From NCBI GenBank assembly GCA_020634575.1, contig JACKBM010000065.1, positions 1 through 31,457 on the forward strand: a stretch of DNA of 31,457 nucleotides, written 5' to 3'. The stretch is from Ardenticatenales bacterium. Lineage in GTDB: Bacteria; Chloroflexota; Anaerolineae; Promineifilales; Promineifilaceae. Under the pieces are notes generated by a model. The model searched no databases. It was given only the letters and a program-made list of their open reading frames with translations, and was not told where the DNA came from. Positions 1-7,804 of the stretch are shown here, piece by piece. The position numbers and the translations under genes are program-made. Every line of letters starts with the position of its first letter. The first letter of the stretch is position 1.

Positions 1-814
1 GTTCTTTTTCACGAATCAAGGCATTGCGCAGGGCGATTTCGGCGCTTTTCCGTTCGCTTATGTCGACGGCAACTCCCTGCGCCTCATGAACCTGCTGTGA
101 CTGGTCTCGTAGCGGCTGAATGGTCCATTGCTGCCATTTTCGGCTGGTGCTCGTGCCAGGGAGGGCCAGCTCGAAAGTTACCGGCATCTGCCGTGCGAAT
201 ACCTGATTAAGATGGATGGCGAATTGATCAAATTGCTCTTCAGGCATGAGCGACGTGAGGGAACGGCCCGGTAACTGGGCCGTTGGCCAGCCAAAATAGC
301 GGGCAAAGGCGCCGTTGACAAATGTTAGCACCAGATCGCGGTCAAAGCGGCAAACGAGCTCTGCCTGGTTTTCCAGAACGCCGCGATATTGCGCCTCGCT
401 GGTCTGTAGTTCATTCAGGACCTGGCGATGACGGATGGCATAGATAATAGAGCGTTCCAGTAAGGCGGCGCTGAACTGGCCCTTCACCAGGAAGTCCATT
501 GCTCCCAGAGAGAGCGCTTTGAGATCAAACTCACGCTCGCCCTGGCCAGTCAGTAGGATCAGCGGTTTCTGGCAACCGATTTCAGCGGCGTACTGCAAAA
601 GTTCAAAACCATCATGCCGCCCCAAATGCAAATCGATCAGATAAATGTCGTGGTTGCCAGCCTTGATCTGCTCCTGGCCGGCCGCAAAGCTATTCACCCA
701 GTCGAGGCCAAAGCGGGTATAGGTTGCCTCAGCCAACGCCTCACGGGTGATCAAGTAATCATCTTCATCGTCATCAACCAGAAGCACTTTATAAATGGCA
801 TCAAAATGTGACAT
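1..814 (-). CDS. Receiver-PAS signalling protein, probably a sensor kinase (C-terminus beyond window)
   Basis: Translating the minus strand from the ATG at 814 gives 271 codons with no stop before the left edge, so the gene is partial. Residues about 8-125 form a response-regulator receiver: acidic cluster D14-D16, phosphoacceptor D61 in LIDLHLG, then LLTG and LVKG carrying the conserved Thr and Lys. A PAS domain follows at about 142-258 (from YRGVLENQAELVCRFD to VAVDISERK), with a helical linker at the end that in this family usually leads to another PAS or a HisKA/HATPase core. The start codon overlaps the stop of the upstream response regulator by one base (TAATG), so translation is probably coupled. 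It likely relays or modulates the phosphorylation signal of the operon. Whether it is a kinase, cyclase or phosphatase cannot be seen here. Confidence 0.88.
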   Translation of the reverse strand, partial: MSHFDAIYKVLLVDDDEDDYLITREALAEATYTRFGLDWVNSFAAGQEQIKAGNHDIYLIDLHLGRHDGFELLQYAAEIGCQKPLILLTGQGEREFDLKALSLGAMDFLVKGQFSAALLERSIIYAIRHRQVLNELQTSEAQYRGVLENQAELVCRFDRDLVLTFVNGAFARYFGWPTAQLPGRSLTSLMPEEQFDQFAIHLNQVFARQMPVTFELALPGTSTSRKWQQWTIQPLRDQSQQVHEAQGVAVDISERKSAEIALRNALIREKE

Positions 815-1275
815 TATTCGCCCCCTTGCGGAGGGAGGGCGACGACATGGAACCAGTAGTCGCCCAGAGACCGCATCACATGCACCAGCCCGTCAAAAGT
901 GACTGGCTTGGTAATAAATGAGTTTCCCCCCAGATGATATGAGCGCATGATATCGGTCTCCGCGCTGGATGTCGTGAGCACCACGACCGGGATATGTTGC
1001 CATTTTGGGTTGGATTTAATGGCGGCCAATGCTTCCCGGCCATCCATGCGCGGCATGTTCAGGTCGAGCAGGATCAGGCCTGGGAGCGGCTGACCTTGCA
1101 ACGCCTCATGCCGGCCCTGCCGGCCGAGATAGTCCAGTAAATCCTCGCCATCGTAGGCAAAGTGGATCTCGTTTTCTAACCGGGCTTCGCGCAATGCATC
1201 TTCGGCCAACATCCGATCTTCCGGGTCGTCGTCAGCCATCAAAATGGTGATGGCGGCTCTGTTATCAGGGCTCAT
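814..1275 (-). CDS. Single-domain response regulator, Rcp1 type
   Basis: The 153-residue protein is a lone CheY-like receiver with no output domain. The acidic pair is D15/D16, the phosphoacceptor is D71 in LILLDLNMPRMDG, the switch Thr is T101/T102 and the conserved Lys is K123 before Pro. The long loop between helix 2 and strand 3, the LGG..F..KPV signature and the aromatic C-terminal end (DYWF) are typical of Rcp1-type regulators, which accept phosphate from phytochrome-like or PAS/GAF kinases lacking their own receiver. Its ATG overlaps the stop of the upstream kinase (ATGA), and its stop overlaps the next start, so the three proteins are probably made from one mRNA. The cognate kinase is most likely the 1272-3650 gene product. 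Confidence 0.95.
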   Translation of the reverse strand: MSPDNRAAITILMADDDPEDRMLAEDALREARLENEIHFAYDGEDLLDYLGRQGRHEALQGQPLPGLILLDLNMPRMDGREALAAIKSNPKWQHIPVVVLTTSSAETDIMRSYHLGGNSFITKPVTFDGLVHVMRSLGDYWFHVVALPPQGGE

Positions 1276-3650
1276 ACTTTTGCTTCCCTGGGCTGTGTCA
1301 GCGGCAAGGTGATGTGAAATTGCGTGCCTTCCCCGCTCCGGCTGGTTACATCAATCATGCCATGATGCCTCTGCACAATTTTGCGGCAGATGGCCAGGCC
1401 CACACCCGTGCCCTCGTAACTGTCCCGACCATGCAAGCGCTGAAAGATATTGAATACGCGATCCCGGTATTTTTCATCAAAGCCGATGCCATTGTCGCTG
1501 ACGATGATATGTTTGCCGGGCGTACTCTCAGCAGCTGGCAAATTACAGCTGATCTTGACCACAGGCTGGCGGTCCGGATGGACAAATTTGAGGGCATTCC
1601 CCAGTAGATTTTGAAACAACTGGCGCATTTGTACTGGATCTGCCTCGACAACACCCAAGTCAGACAGATGCACAGTGCCATGGCTACGTTCTATGGTGTA
1701 ATCCAAATCTGACAGGACATCTCGCGCTATCTCGGTCAGGTTAACTGGCTCGGGCGGGTTGGTGCGGGTTGAAACGCGCGAGTAGCTTAAAAGATCATGG
1801 ATGAGCTGCTGCATTCGTTGTGCTGCCCGTTGCATCCGCTGCAGATAATCCAGACCGCGCTCATCCAGCACGTCAGCATAGACGGACTCCATGCGGCTGC
1901 CAAACGCCTGAATTTTGCGCAATGGCTCCTGGAGATCGTGTGAGGCAACGTAGGCGAAGTCTTGCAGCTCGCGATTGCTGCGTTCCAATTCACGGGCATA
2001 GGTGGTTAATTCGTCGCGGGCCTGTTGCCTTTCCAGGGTGACGTTGAGCCATTGCGCAGCCAGGTGGACAAAATCCTGTTCGGCGGTAGTGAATTCGCGG
2101 CCCCGCGCACAGCTGACCCGGTAGGCCAGGGCGCCGAAGCGCTGACCATCCACAGTGAGGGGGGCGCTGATGATGGCGACCGGCCGGTACTCACCCCCGC
2201 CCTCGCCGTTCTGGCTGCTGATAAATTCGCTGCCATTAATCGTGAGGACATTGTCCTGCAAGACAGCTTGCGCCAGGATGGTGTTGGCCAGCGGTAGCCG
2301 GCCACCAGCTGCATGAATCGGCGCGGTGCCAAAGCTTTCGCTGATAAGCAACTCTTCCCCGGCGAGCTGACAAATGAGGCCTTCGTCCATTGCCAGCAAT
2401 TCGGCGCCACGGCGCAGGATCTGTTCCAGGTGCACCTCGCTGTTGCTAGATTGGGTGGCTATTTCCAGCAGCATGCGCAACTGCGACTCCTGGGCGATTA
2501 GCGCATTATTGACCTGCTTCAGATTGGCCGCGTAGGTTTGTAATTGCTTCTCTGCCAGAATGCGGTCCGTGATGTCTGTTTCAATCCCCACAAAATGAAT
2601 AAGATTCCGTTCAGCGTCATAGACCGGCTGGCCTTCAATCGCCACCCAGTAGCTCTGGCCATTGCGATGGTAGTTGATGATCTCAACCTCAAAAGGTTCA
2701 CCGGCCCGAATACGCTGCCGCATCAATTCAATAGTCCCGGGATCACTTTCCGGGCCTTGCAACACGGAACCCGGCGTCCGGCCAGCAACTTCCGGCAACT
2801 GGTAGCCGGTGATTTCGCTGAACGCAATATTGATCCATTCAATCTGACCCTGGGCATTGGTGATGACCACGCCGTTTTTAGTCCGGCTGGCGACAAAGGA
2901 AAGTTTGTTCAACTCGGCCAGATTTTCCTGGAGCTGTTGCGCCATCTCATTAAAAGCGGTCTGGGCCATCTGGATCTCAGTGGTCCCCTCGACAGACAGC
3001 CGTTTATCATAATGGCCCGCCGCTATCTGTCGCGTCACGTCACCCAGTTGCAGCAACGGCCGGCGCACCTGCGCATTTAGCTGGGAAATGATAAATAGCG
3101 CCAGCAGCAGGCCAATGAGCAGCGCTGTTGATAGGGTCGCCAGGAGCGATGTCCTGAGCTGCTGGGCCAGGGTATCCGTGCGATAGGCCAGACGGACTTC
3201 ACCCAGGCGTATTCCCTCGGCGACAATGGGGCTGCGCACCTCGATCACACTCGCGTTCTGCAAGATCTGCCCGACGATTTCGTTTAGCGAAGCTTCGTTG
3301 TCGACACTCAGGGCTGTCCGAATGAGCGCATCATCCAGGTTCAGGTAATTGGTGAGGTTGCGCCCGTCCGCGTGGACGACCACGCTGTAGACAAAATCCG
3401 GGTCCGCCGCGGTCTCGCGCATCAGGGTTTCGAGGGGATAAAAATTGTTGGCCAGGATGTTGTCCTGGCTGACGGCGCTCAGGAAGCCGGCATGGGTGAG
3501 CGCCTTTTGCGCCAGGTAGTCGCGCTGAATGCGGTAATTCCGGGCGATAACCAGGAAGGCGAAAATGAGCTGGCTAATAACAACCAGCCCACCCAGGACC
3601 AGAAGAAACCGGAATGCCAGGCTTTGCCTGAACTGTACTAGACGGTTCAT
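1272..3650 (-). CDS. Membrane sensor histidine kinase (HAMP-PAS-GAF-HisKA-HATPase)
   Basis: About 792 residues. Transmembrane helices lie near 13-37 and 168-190 and enclose an extracytoplasmic sensor segment of about 130 residues. Then come HAMP (about 191-245), PAS (about 250-365), GAF (about 395-540), HisKA (about 560-628) and HATPase_c (about 670-786). The phosphorylated His is H572 in YVASHDLQEPLRK. The ATP-binding motifs NLLGNALKF, SDNGIGF and GTGVGLAI are intact. The PAS domain looks LOV-like (GRTPGSVLQGPESD) but lacks the photoactive Cys. I prefer the ATG at 3650; an in-frame TTG one codon upstream adds one residue. Only about 13 bases separate it from the binding-protein gene, and it overlaps the downstream regulator by four bases. 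It has no receiver of its own, which fits phosphotransfer to that regulator. Confidence 0.95.
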   Translation of the reverse strand: MNRLVQFRQSLAFRFLLVLGGLVVISQLIFAFLVIARNYRIQRDYLAQKALTHAGFLSAVSQDNILANNFYPLETLMRETAADPDFVYSVVVHADGRNLTNYLNLDDALIRTALSVDNEASLNEIVGQILQNASVIEVRSPIVAEGIRLGEVRLAYRTDTLAQQLRTSLLATLSTALLIGLLLALFIISQLNAQVRRPLLQLGDVTRQIAAGHYDKRLSVEGTTEIQMAQTAFNEMAQQLQENLAELNKLSFVASRTKNGVVITNAQGQIEWINIAFSEITGYQLPEVAGRTPGSVLQGPESDPGTIELMRQRIRAGEPFEVEIINYHRNGQSYWVAIEGQPVYDAERNLIHFVGIETDITDRILAEKQLQTYAANLKQVNNALIAQESQLRMLLEIATQSSNSEVHLEQILRRGAELLAMDEGLICQLAGEELLISESFGTAPIHAAGGRLPLANTILAQAVLQDNVLTINGSEFISSQNGEGGGEYRPVAIISAPLTVDGQRFGALAYRVSCARGREFTTAEQDFVHLAAQWLNVTLERQQARDELTTYARELERSNRELQDFAYVASHDLQEPLRKIQAFGSRMESVYADVLDERGLDYLQRMQRAAQRMQQLIHDLLSYSRVSTRTNPPEPVNLTEIARDVLSDLDYTIERSHGTVHLSDLGVVEADPVQMRQLFQNLLGNALKFVHPDRQPVVKISCNLPAAESTPGKHIIVSDNGIGFDEKYRDRVFNIFQRLHGRDSYEGTGVGLAICRKIVQRHHGMIDVTSRSGEGTQFHITLPLTQPREAKV

Positions 3651-3663
3651 CAAGAACGTCGCA

Positions 3664-4620
3664 TTACTCTACGCCGGCAACATCCCAGCTGAGCAAGGTC
3701 AACTGCTCGATGAGCTGGTGCATCGGCTGATAATCGAGCGGTTCCGTAAATCCGGCGCCGTTAATCGCTTCCAGTGCCGGATGATCTGCGTGAATCTGCA
3801 GCAGCGCCTCCTTGACCTGTTGAGCCAATTCAGGGTCCGTGTCTTGCAGGGCCGCAAAGGGCCATTCTGGGTAGAGAGCGGTGCTGTGGGGATAATAAAA
3901 ATCGTCGGCTGCTTCATCCAGGATGCGAAAGTCAGCCAGGGAGCGGATGGTGCCTTCCGTAACCATGCGTTCCAGCTGCCCGGTACGGATGAAGCCAACG
4001 TCAAAGGTGCCATTGAGGACGCCCAACACAATGTTGTCCTGTGAGGGCGTCTCTGTAAAAGAGGCAAAATCCTGGTAAGGGTCAATCCCCAGTTCCAGGA
4101 GATGATAAACCTGGAAAATGCAGCCGGCGGCAGCCGTCTCATGGTCCACACAGGTGCCCCGTTTGCCGCGCAAATCGATAATCGACTCAATGTCGCTGTC
4201 AGCCCGGACTATGATCAGGCCGCTAAAGTAGGGACCGGTGTTGTCACGGGAGAGCGTTGCCAGGAACTCGGTTTTATACAGCCGTTGAATCTGGACAGCT
4301 GCCAGGGGATTGTTGAAGGTGAAATCCAGCTCCCCTGCTTCGACAAGGCTGAACTGGTCTTCCTGGGTAACCGGCCGGAGCACAAACGGCCGGCCAATCG
4401 TCTCTTGTAAGTAGCCAATCAGGGCGCCATATTGTGCGTTAGCTGCCGCCGCGTTGCGAATGGCGAGGACGCCAACAGTGACAGGTTCGCCAGAAATAGT
4501 GCGGTCCGGGGCCGCTGTGGTAGCCGTAGGCGAAGGGGGGATATCGACGTTGGACTGGTTACAGGCAACCAGAATAAATAGCAGCCCTGCCAGCAACCCG
4601 ATTTTTGCTAGATGTCTCAA
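3664..4620 (-). CDS. PhnD-family periplasmic binding lipoprotein
   Basis: A substrate-binding protein of the phosphate/phosphite/phosphonate (PhnD) type. From the TTG at 4620 it reads MRHLAKIGLLAGLLFILVAC, a clean lipoprotein signal with lipobox LVAC (Cys20). That start has GGGAG eight bases upstream; a second in-frame TTG at 4638 has a weaker site and adds six residues. The family pattern is clear: VGVLAIRN near the N-terminus, FTFNNPLA, SGLIIVRADSDI, DLRGKRGTCVDHETAAAG and VLNGTFDVGFI. No permease or ATPase gene is next to it. Instead it is the first gene of an operon with a sensor kinase, so a role as a ligand-sensing accessory protein is more likely than transport. The ligand cannot be read from the sequence. 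Confidence 0.9.
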   Translation of the reverse strand: MRHLAKIGLLAGLLFILVACNQSNVDIPPSPTATTAAPDRTISGEPVTVGVLAIRNAAAANAQYGALIGYLQETIGRPFVLRPVTQEDQFSLVEAGELDFTFNNPLAAVQIQRLYKTEFLATLSRDNTGPYFSGLIIVRADSDIESIIDLRGKRGTCVDHETAAAGCIFQVYHLLELGIDPYQDFASFTETPSQDNIVLGVLNGTFDVGFIRTGQLERMVTEGTIRSLADFRILDEAADDFYYPHSTALYPEWPFAALQDTDPELAQQVKEALLQIHADHPALEAINGAGFTEPLDYQPMHQLIEQLTLLSWDVAGVE

Positions 4621-4714
4621 CTGTGAAGCTCCCGACAAACTATCTCTACTGATAGCTTAAACAACTTGGTTGTCTGGCGTCAGCAGTACGTTGGTTTGTC
4701 AGTAGAAACACGTA

Positions 4715-4739
4715 GAGGCTGGCAGCAAAGGCCAGCCTC
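4715..4739 (-). terminator. Possible terminator after the MFS gene
   Basis: A perfect 9-bp stem (4715-4723 with 4731-4739, 7-base loop) lies 16 bp past the MFS stop codon. On the minus strand the stem is followed only by a weak U-containing stretch (TACGTGTTT), so it could be a weak intrinsic terminator or a 3' stabilising hairpin. Confidence 0.45.
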
Positions 4740-4754
4740 GTCAGTTGAGCGCTA

Positions 4755-5993
4755 TCAGGCGGCGTAGGAGGCCGGCTTGCGCGGCACCGTCCAGAACAGA
4801 ACCAGGATGAGAATGGCGCTGGCGACAAAGCCGACCACACCGGTCATCACCATGCCCAGATTGCCGTAGATGAAGCCCGTGGACAGCGAAGCCAGCATGG
4901 ACGAGACGGCAACTACCGCTTCGGCCGTACTTTGCATACGGGGCCGCTCCGCTTCGGTGACGGAAACGGTCAGCAGGGAACTGCCACCCACGTAGGCGAA
5001 GTTCCAGCCCAGCCCCAGCAGGTAAAGAGCGACGGAAAGCATCCAGACGGACGAGGCGATGGGGGCGATGATACAGGCCGCGATAAGCGTCAGGGCGCCG
5101 ATCATGATCACCCAGATTTGGCCCACTCTGCGGATGAAAAAGCCGGTCATCCAGGAGAATGCAAACATACCCAGGGTATGGAACATAATGACACGGGAGA
5201 TGGCCGCAGAATCCTGGCCCAGGTTGTCCATGTGTAGCGGGGTGATGACCATGAGAAGCACCATCACCAGGAAGCCAATGCTCATGGCAACGATGGCCAG
5301 CTGAACGCGGGGCAGGCGTAGCAGCTCGCCCTGGGGGCGGGCTGGCTTTTTGATGACCGCGGGATCGTCAATTTCCTCATTGATCTGCTGGCTGAGGATG
5401 CCGGGATCCGGCCGGAGGAAGAAAAACATGGCCAGCGCGGCGATTACCATGACGCCCAGCGTAAAAATGTAGGGGCCAGTGGCCACATCAAGGCCGAGCC
5501 GTTCGGCGACCCATTGGCTGGGCGTGACGATATTGGGACCCAGGACGGAGCCGATGGTACCGGCCGCGACGATGATGCCGAGGATGGGGGCGCGGTTTTC
5601 CGGCCGGTAAACCTCCGCAGCGACATATCGCCCCTGTTCCGTTGCCCCCCGGGCCAGCCCAATGAGCAACCCGCCGAGCAGCAGAATCCAGAACTGCTGC
5701 TGCATGACCGCCACAATAGAGAGCGCCCCGCCCAAACCCGCCAGCAGATAACCGTAGGAAAGGGTCTGGCGCCGGCCAAACTTGATCATGAGCCAACCAA
5801 CAAAATAGGCAAAGATCGCGCGCCCGGCCTGCCCCAGTGTCTGCGGCATGCCAGCGTAATTGGTATCACTCAGATTACGGGCGATGATAGGTGTGATGGT
5901 AAAAGCGGCAATCGTCCCGGCCGAAAAGAGGGCCTGGCCGACAAAAATGGTTGCCGTGATGCGATTCTGGACGGAACGGGAAATTGTGCTCAT
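4755..5993 (-). CDS. Major facilitator superfamily transporter
   Basis: A 412-residue integral membrane protein with about twelve hydrophobic segments, the usual MFS length. The loop between helices 2 and 3 carries the MFS motif-A remnant GWLMIKFGRRQ. A central cytoplasmic loop (about 205-230: QQINEEIDDPAVIKKPARPQ) divides the two six-helix halves. The GLARGATEQGRY stretch in helix 4 resembles drug/sugar exporters of the MFS, but the substrate cannot be assigned. The ATG at 5993 is directly upstream of MSTISRSVQNRITATIF. It is transcribed divergently from the LuxR-type gene at 6102. It is separated from the binding-protein operon downstream by more than 100 bp with a hairpin, so it is probably its own transcription unit. 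Confidence 0.92.
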   Translation of the reverse strand: MSTISRSVQNRITATIFVGQALFSAGTIAAFTITPIIARNLSDTNYAGMPQTLGQAGRAIFAYFVGWLMIKFGRRQTLSYGYLLAGLGGALSIVAVMQQQFWILLLGGLLIGLARGATEQGRYVAAEVYRPENRAPILGIIVAAGTIGSVLGPNIVTPSQWVAERLGLDVATGPYIFTLGVMVIAALAMFFFLRPDPGILSQQINEEIDDPAVIKKPARPQGELLRLPRVQLAIVAMSIGFLVMVLLMVITPLHMDNLGQDSAAISRVIMFHTLGMFAFSWMTGFFIRRVGQIWVIMIGALTLIAACIIAPIASSVWMLSVALYLLGLGWNFAYVGGSSLLTVSVTEAERPRMQSTAEAVVAVSSMLASLSTGFIYGNLGMVMTGVVGFVASAILILVLFWTVPRKPASYAA

Positions 5994-6021
5994 CGAATTG
6001 TTTTACCCTGAATGCCTGTGG

Positions 6022-6049
6022 TGTAGGTTGGCTCTGCAGCCAACAATCC
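6022..6049. repeat. Short palindromic element (GTTGGCT-CTGC-AGCCAAC)
   Basis: A perfect 7-bp inverted repeat (6027-6033 with 6038-6044, 4-base loop) lies in the 108-bp gap between the divergent MFS and LuxR-type genes. The setting TGTAGGTTGGC...GCCAACAATC is reminiscent of dispersed intergenic palindromes known from many bacterial genomes, but only one copy is visible here. It could instead be an operator for either divergent gene. Confidence 0.4.
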
Positions 6050-6101
6050 CTAACTTTACCTGAGACCCTGTGGGAATGCGACAATCTAATCTCAATCAAA
6101 G

Positions 6102-6743
6102 ATGGCTCCGCTACCCTGCCTGGCCATGGAGCAGCTTCGCTTGATTATCATAGCCGGCGACCCGCTCGTGCAGGCCGGTCTGGCTGCCCGCTTTGTCGCT
6201 GAGGAGGCCGTGCTGGTGACCGCCCAGCTCAGTCCTCTCGCGGCCAGCCTGCTGGAAGAAGCGCCCCCGGCCGATCTCATCCTCTGGGATGTGGGCTGGG
6301 GAGATGTGGCCGCCTGGCCGGATCTGACGGCGCTGGATCTACCGGTGCTGGCCCTTCTGGCCGAACCGGAGGATGTTGCGCCGGCGTTGGCCGCAGGGGC
6401 GGCCGGCGCCATCAATCGCGAGGCGGAGGTTGATCTTTTGCTGGCCGCTATACAGGCACTTTTGGCCGGGCTGCTCGTGCTCACGCCAACCCTCGGCGCC
6501 AGCCTCTGGCGGGAGCAGGAGGCCAGTGGCAAAAGAAACCTGGCTGAAAATCTGACAGAGCGCGAACAGCAGGTGCTGGCGCTGGTCGCCGAAGGGCTGA
6601 CCAACCGGGCCATCGCCCATCAGCTGGCCATCAGCGAGCACACCGTCAAATTTCACGTCAACGCCATCATGACCAAACTGGATGCCCAAAGCCGCACTGA
6701 AGCTGTCGTCCAGGCCACGCGTTATGGATTGATCGCGCTTTAG
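6102..6743 (+). CDS. LuxR-family regulator with degenerate receiver domain
   Basis: 213 residues. An N-terminal receiver-like domain (about 9-125) is joined to a C-terminal LuxR/NarL helix-turn-helix (about 149-212: LTEREQQVLALVAEGLTNRAIA, SEHTVKFHVNAIMTKL). D63 (ILWDVGW) occupies the phosphoacceptor position and D20 keeps one of the two acidic residues. However, the conserved switch Thr/Ser is replaced (LLAEPE) and the conserved Lys is Asn105 (GAAGAINREA). Such receivers often work without canonical phosphorylation. No partner kinase is adjacent. An alternative in-frame ATG at 6126 would give MEQLRLIIIAGD, which matches the usual domain start better; neither start has a clear ribosome site. 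It probably regulates transcription, perhaps of the neighbouring MFS or phosphatase genes (inference). Confidence 0.9.
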   Translation: MAPLPCLAMEQLRLIIIAGDPLVQAGLAARFVAEEAVLVTAQLSPLAASLLEEAPPADLILWDVGWGDVAAWPDLTALDLPVLALLAEPEDVAPALAAGAAGAINREAEVDLLLAAIQALLAGLLVLTPTLGASLWREQEASGKRNLAENLTEREQQVLALVAEGLTNRAIAHQLAISEHTVKFHVNAIMTKLDAQSRTEAVVQATRYGLIAL

Positions 6744-6827
6744 GTAGCCTGTAAGATTTCTCCTTTTTAATAGTAATCAAATGGTTTGACCTCCATTTTG
6801 AAAAACCCCCCAACGCGGGCCGTACCT

Positions 6828-6896
6828 CTGGTCCGATTAGGCAATTGGTCCTGTGGGACTGAACTCTCACGACATTTTCACGCCTGATCGGACCAG
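6828..6896. promoter_or_regulatory. Pair of inverted FadR/GntR-like operator sites
   Basis: CTGGTCCGATTAGG (6828-6841) recurs inverted, with one mismatch, as CCTGATCGGACCAG (6883-6896). Centres are about 55 bp apart, close to five helical turns. The right copy, extended one base, is itself a 15-bp quasi-palindrome. The TGGT-NNN-AYCA pattern resembles operators of FadR-type GntR repressors. The right site sits where the -35 element of the TATAAT at 6916 would be. Function is inferred. Confidence 0.45.
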
Positions 6897-6915
6897 GGTA
6901 CTATATGAACTCCAC

Positions 6916-6921
6916 TATAAT
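6916..6921 (+). promoter_or_regulatory. -10 element upstream of the histidine phosphatase gene
   Basis: A perfect TATAAT lies 109 bp upstream of the phosphatase start. No good -35 is found at the proper distance; that position is occupied by the right operator-like site. This would fit an activator-dependent or regulated promoter. The rest of the 287-bp gap (6744-7030) shows no coding sequence. Confidence 0.45.
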
Positions 6922-7030
6922 TATGTGAACATTTTTGCTGTAACGTAGCAGCAGAAAATGTATATCGTATCAACCGTAGGCGAGCTGTACCGTAAATGCC
7001 AACCCAGACGTATCGATAGAAGGGGGTCTG

Positions 7031-7690
7031 ATGTCATCCGTTTGGTTTATCCGGCATGGTGAAAGCCGGGGCAATGCTGGGCATCGCACCGCGACACCAA
7101 CCAGCACTTTATTAACTGCCAAAGGATCTTCGCAAGCTCAGTTTCTTGGTCATTGCTTTGACGAGGACATTGAGCCATCTCTGGTAGTCACTTCCCGATA
7201 TACTCGTACCAAGCAAACAGCTGAACCAATACTGCGCATGTTCCCGGATACGCCAGTAGAGGAGTGGCCGTTGCACGAGTTTGTCTGTCTTTCTCCATCC
7301 AAATACATGAACTCAACAATGGCTGAGCGCCGGCCGGCCGTCCAGGCGTATTGGGAGAATGCTGACCCGTACTATGTCGACGGACCGGACGCGGAATCTT
7401 TTGTCGAGTTCATTGATCGCATTCAGCGCTCGCTGGATGAGCTGCGGGATCGTCGCATGCCGCTGGCTGTCGTGTTCAGCCATGGCTTTGTGATGCGGGC
7501 CATTGCCTGGCTGCTGCTCACCCGCCCCGCCGTGATCGATTCAGAACAGATGACCAAATACTGGAATTTCTTCCAGGCAGTGGATGTGCCCAATGCTTCC
7601 ATTCTGCGGGTTGATCTTGACGATCCGTTCGGGGCGCGCCTGGGGGAGTTTGACGTGGCTCATTTGCCGGGCGAACTCGTCTCCACCTGA
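7031..7690 (+). CDS. Histidine phosphatase family protein (phosphoglycerate mutase-like)
   Basis: 219 residues with the RHG signature at R8-H9-G10 (VWFIRHGESRGN), the supporting Arg at about R56 (SRYTRTKQTA) and the second catalytic His at H151 (VVFSHG). This is the complete active site of the branch-1 histidine phosphatases, which form a phospho-His intermediate on the first His. Length and fold order fit a cofactor-independent phosphatase of small substrates rather than glycolytic mutase; the substrate is not identifiable. A strong ribosome site, GAAGGGGG, precedes the ATG at 7031 by a few bases. The gene ends just before an intrinsic terminator and has no partner in the same unit. Confidence 0.92.
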   Translation: MSSVWFIRHGESRGNAGHRTATPTSTLLTAKGSSQAQFLGHCFDEDIEPSLVVTSRYTRTKQTAEPILRMFPDTPVEEWPLHEFVCLSPSKYMNSTMAERRPAVQAYWENADPYYVDGPDAESFVEFIDRIQRSLDELRDRRMPLAVVFSHGFVMRAIAWLLLTRPAVIDSEQMTKYWNFFQAVDVPNASILRVDLDDPFGARLGEFDVAHLPGELVST

Positions 7691-7714
7691 GTCCGAACCA
7701 TTCGGCCCGGGTCG

Positions 7715-7723
7715 TGTTAGAAT
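7715..7723 (+). promoter_or_regulatory. Candidate extended -10 (TGTTAGAAT) upstream of the thiolase
   Basis: TGT-TAGAAT fits an extended -10 and is nearly identical to CGTGTTACAAT in front of guaA (19142-19153). It is the only promoter-like element visible for the thiolase. Transcription from it would begin at about 7730, inside the following terminator stem, so it is uncertain. Confidence 0.3.
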
Positions 7724-7727
7724 TGTA

Positions 7728-7756
7728 AACCTGCCGCCTACGCGGCAGGTTTTTTG
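7728..7756 (+). terminator. Intrinsic terminator after the histidine phosphatase gene
   Basis: A perfect 10-bp stem (7728-7737 with 7742-7751) with a four-base loop is followed by an unbroken T run. It lies 38 bp after the phosphatase stop and ends the unit before the thiolase. Confidence 0.9.
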
Positions 7757-7804
7757 TTTTCCCGCCGGCACTCTTTGTGTGGCCGGTAGCAATGGAGTGA
7801 ATTT

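Noticed and set aside
2544..3080. Open frame of 178 codons on the plus strand
   Set aside because: It is antisense to the PAS/HAMP part of the kinase and has no ribosome site or family motif.
4639..4660. Short inverted repeat (CTATC...GATAG) before the binding-protein gene
   Set aside because: Only five base pairs, with no convincing promoter next to it.
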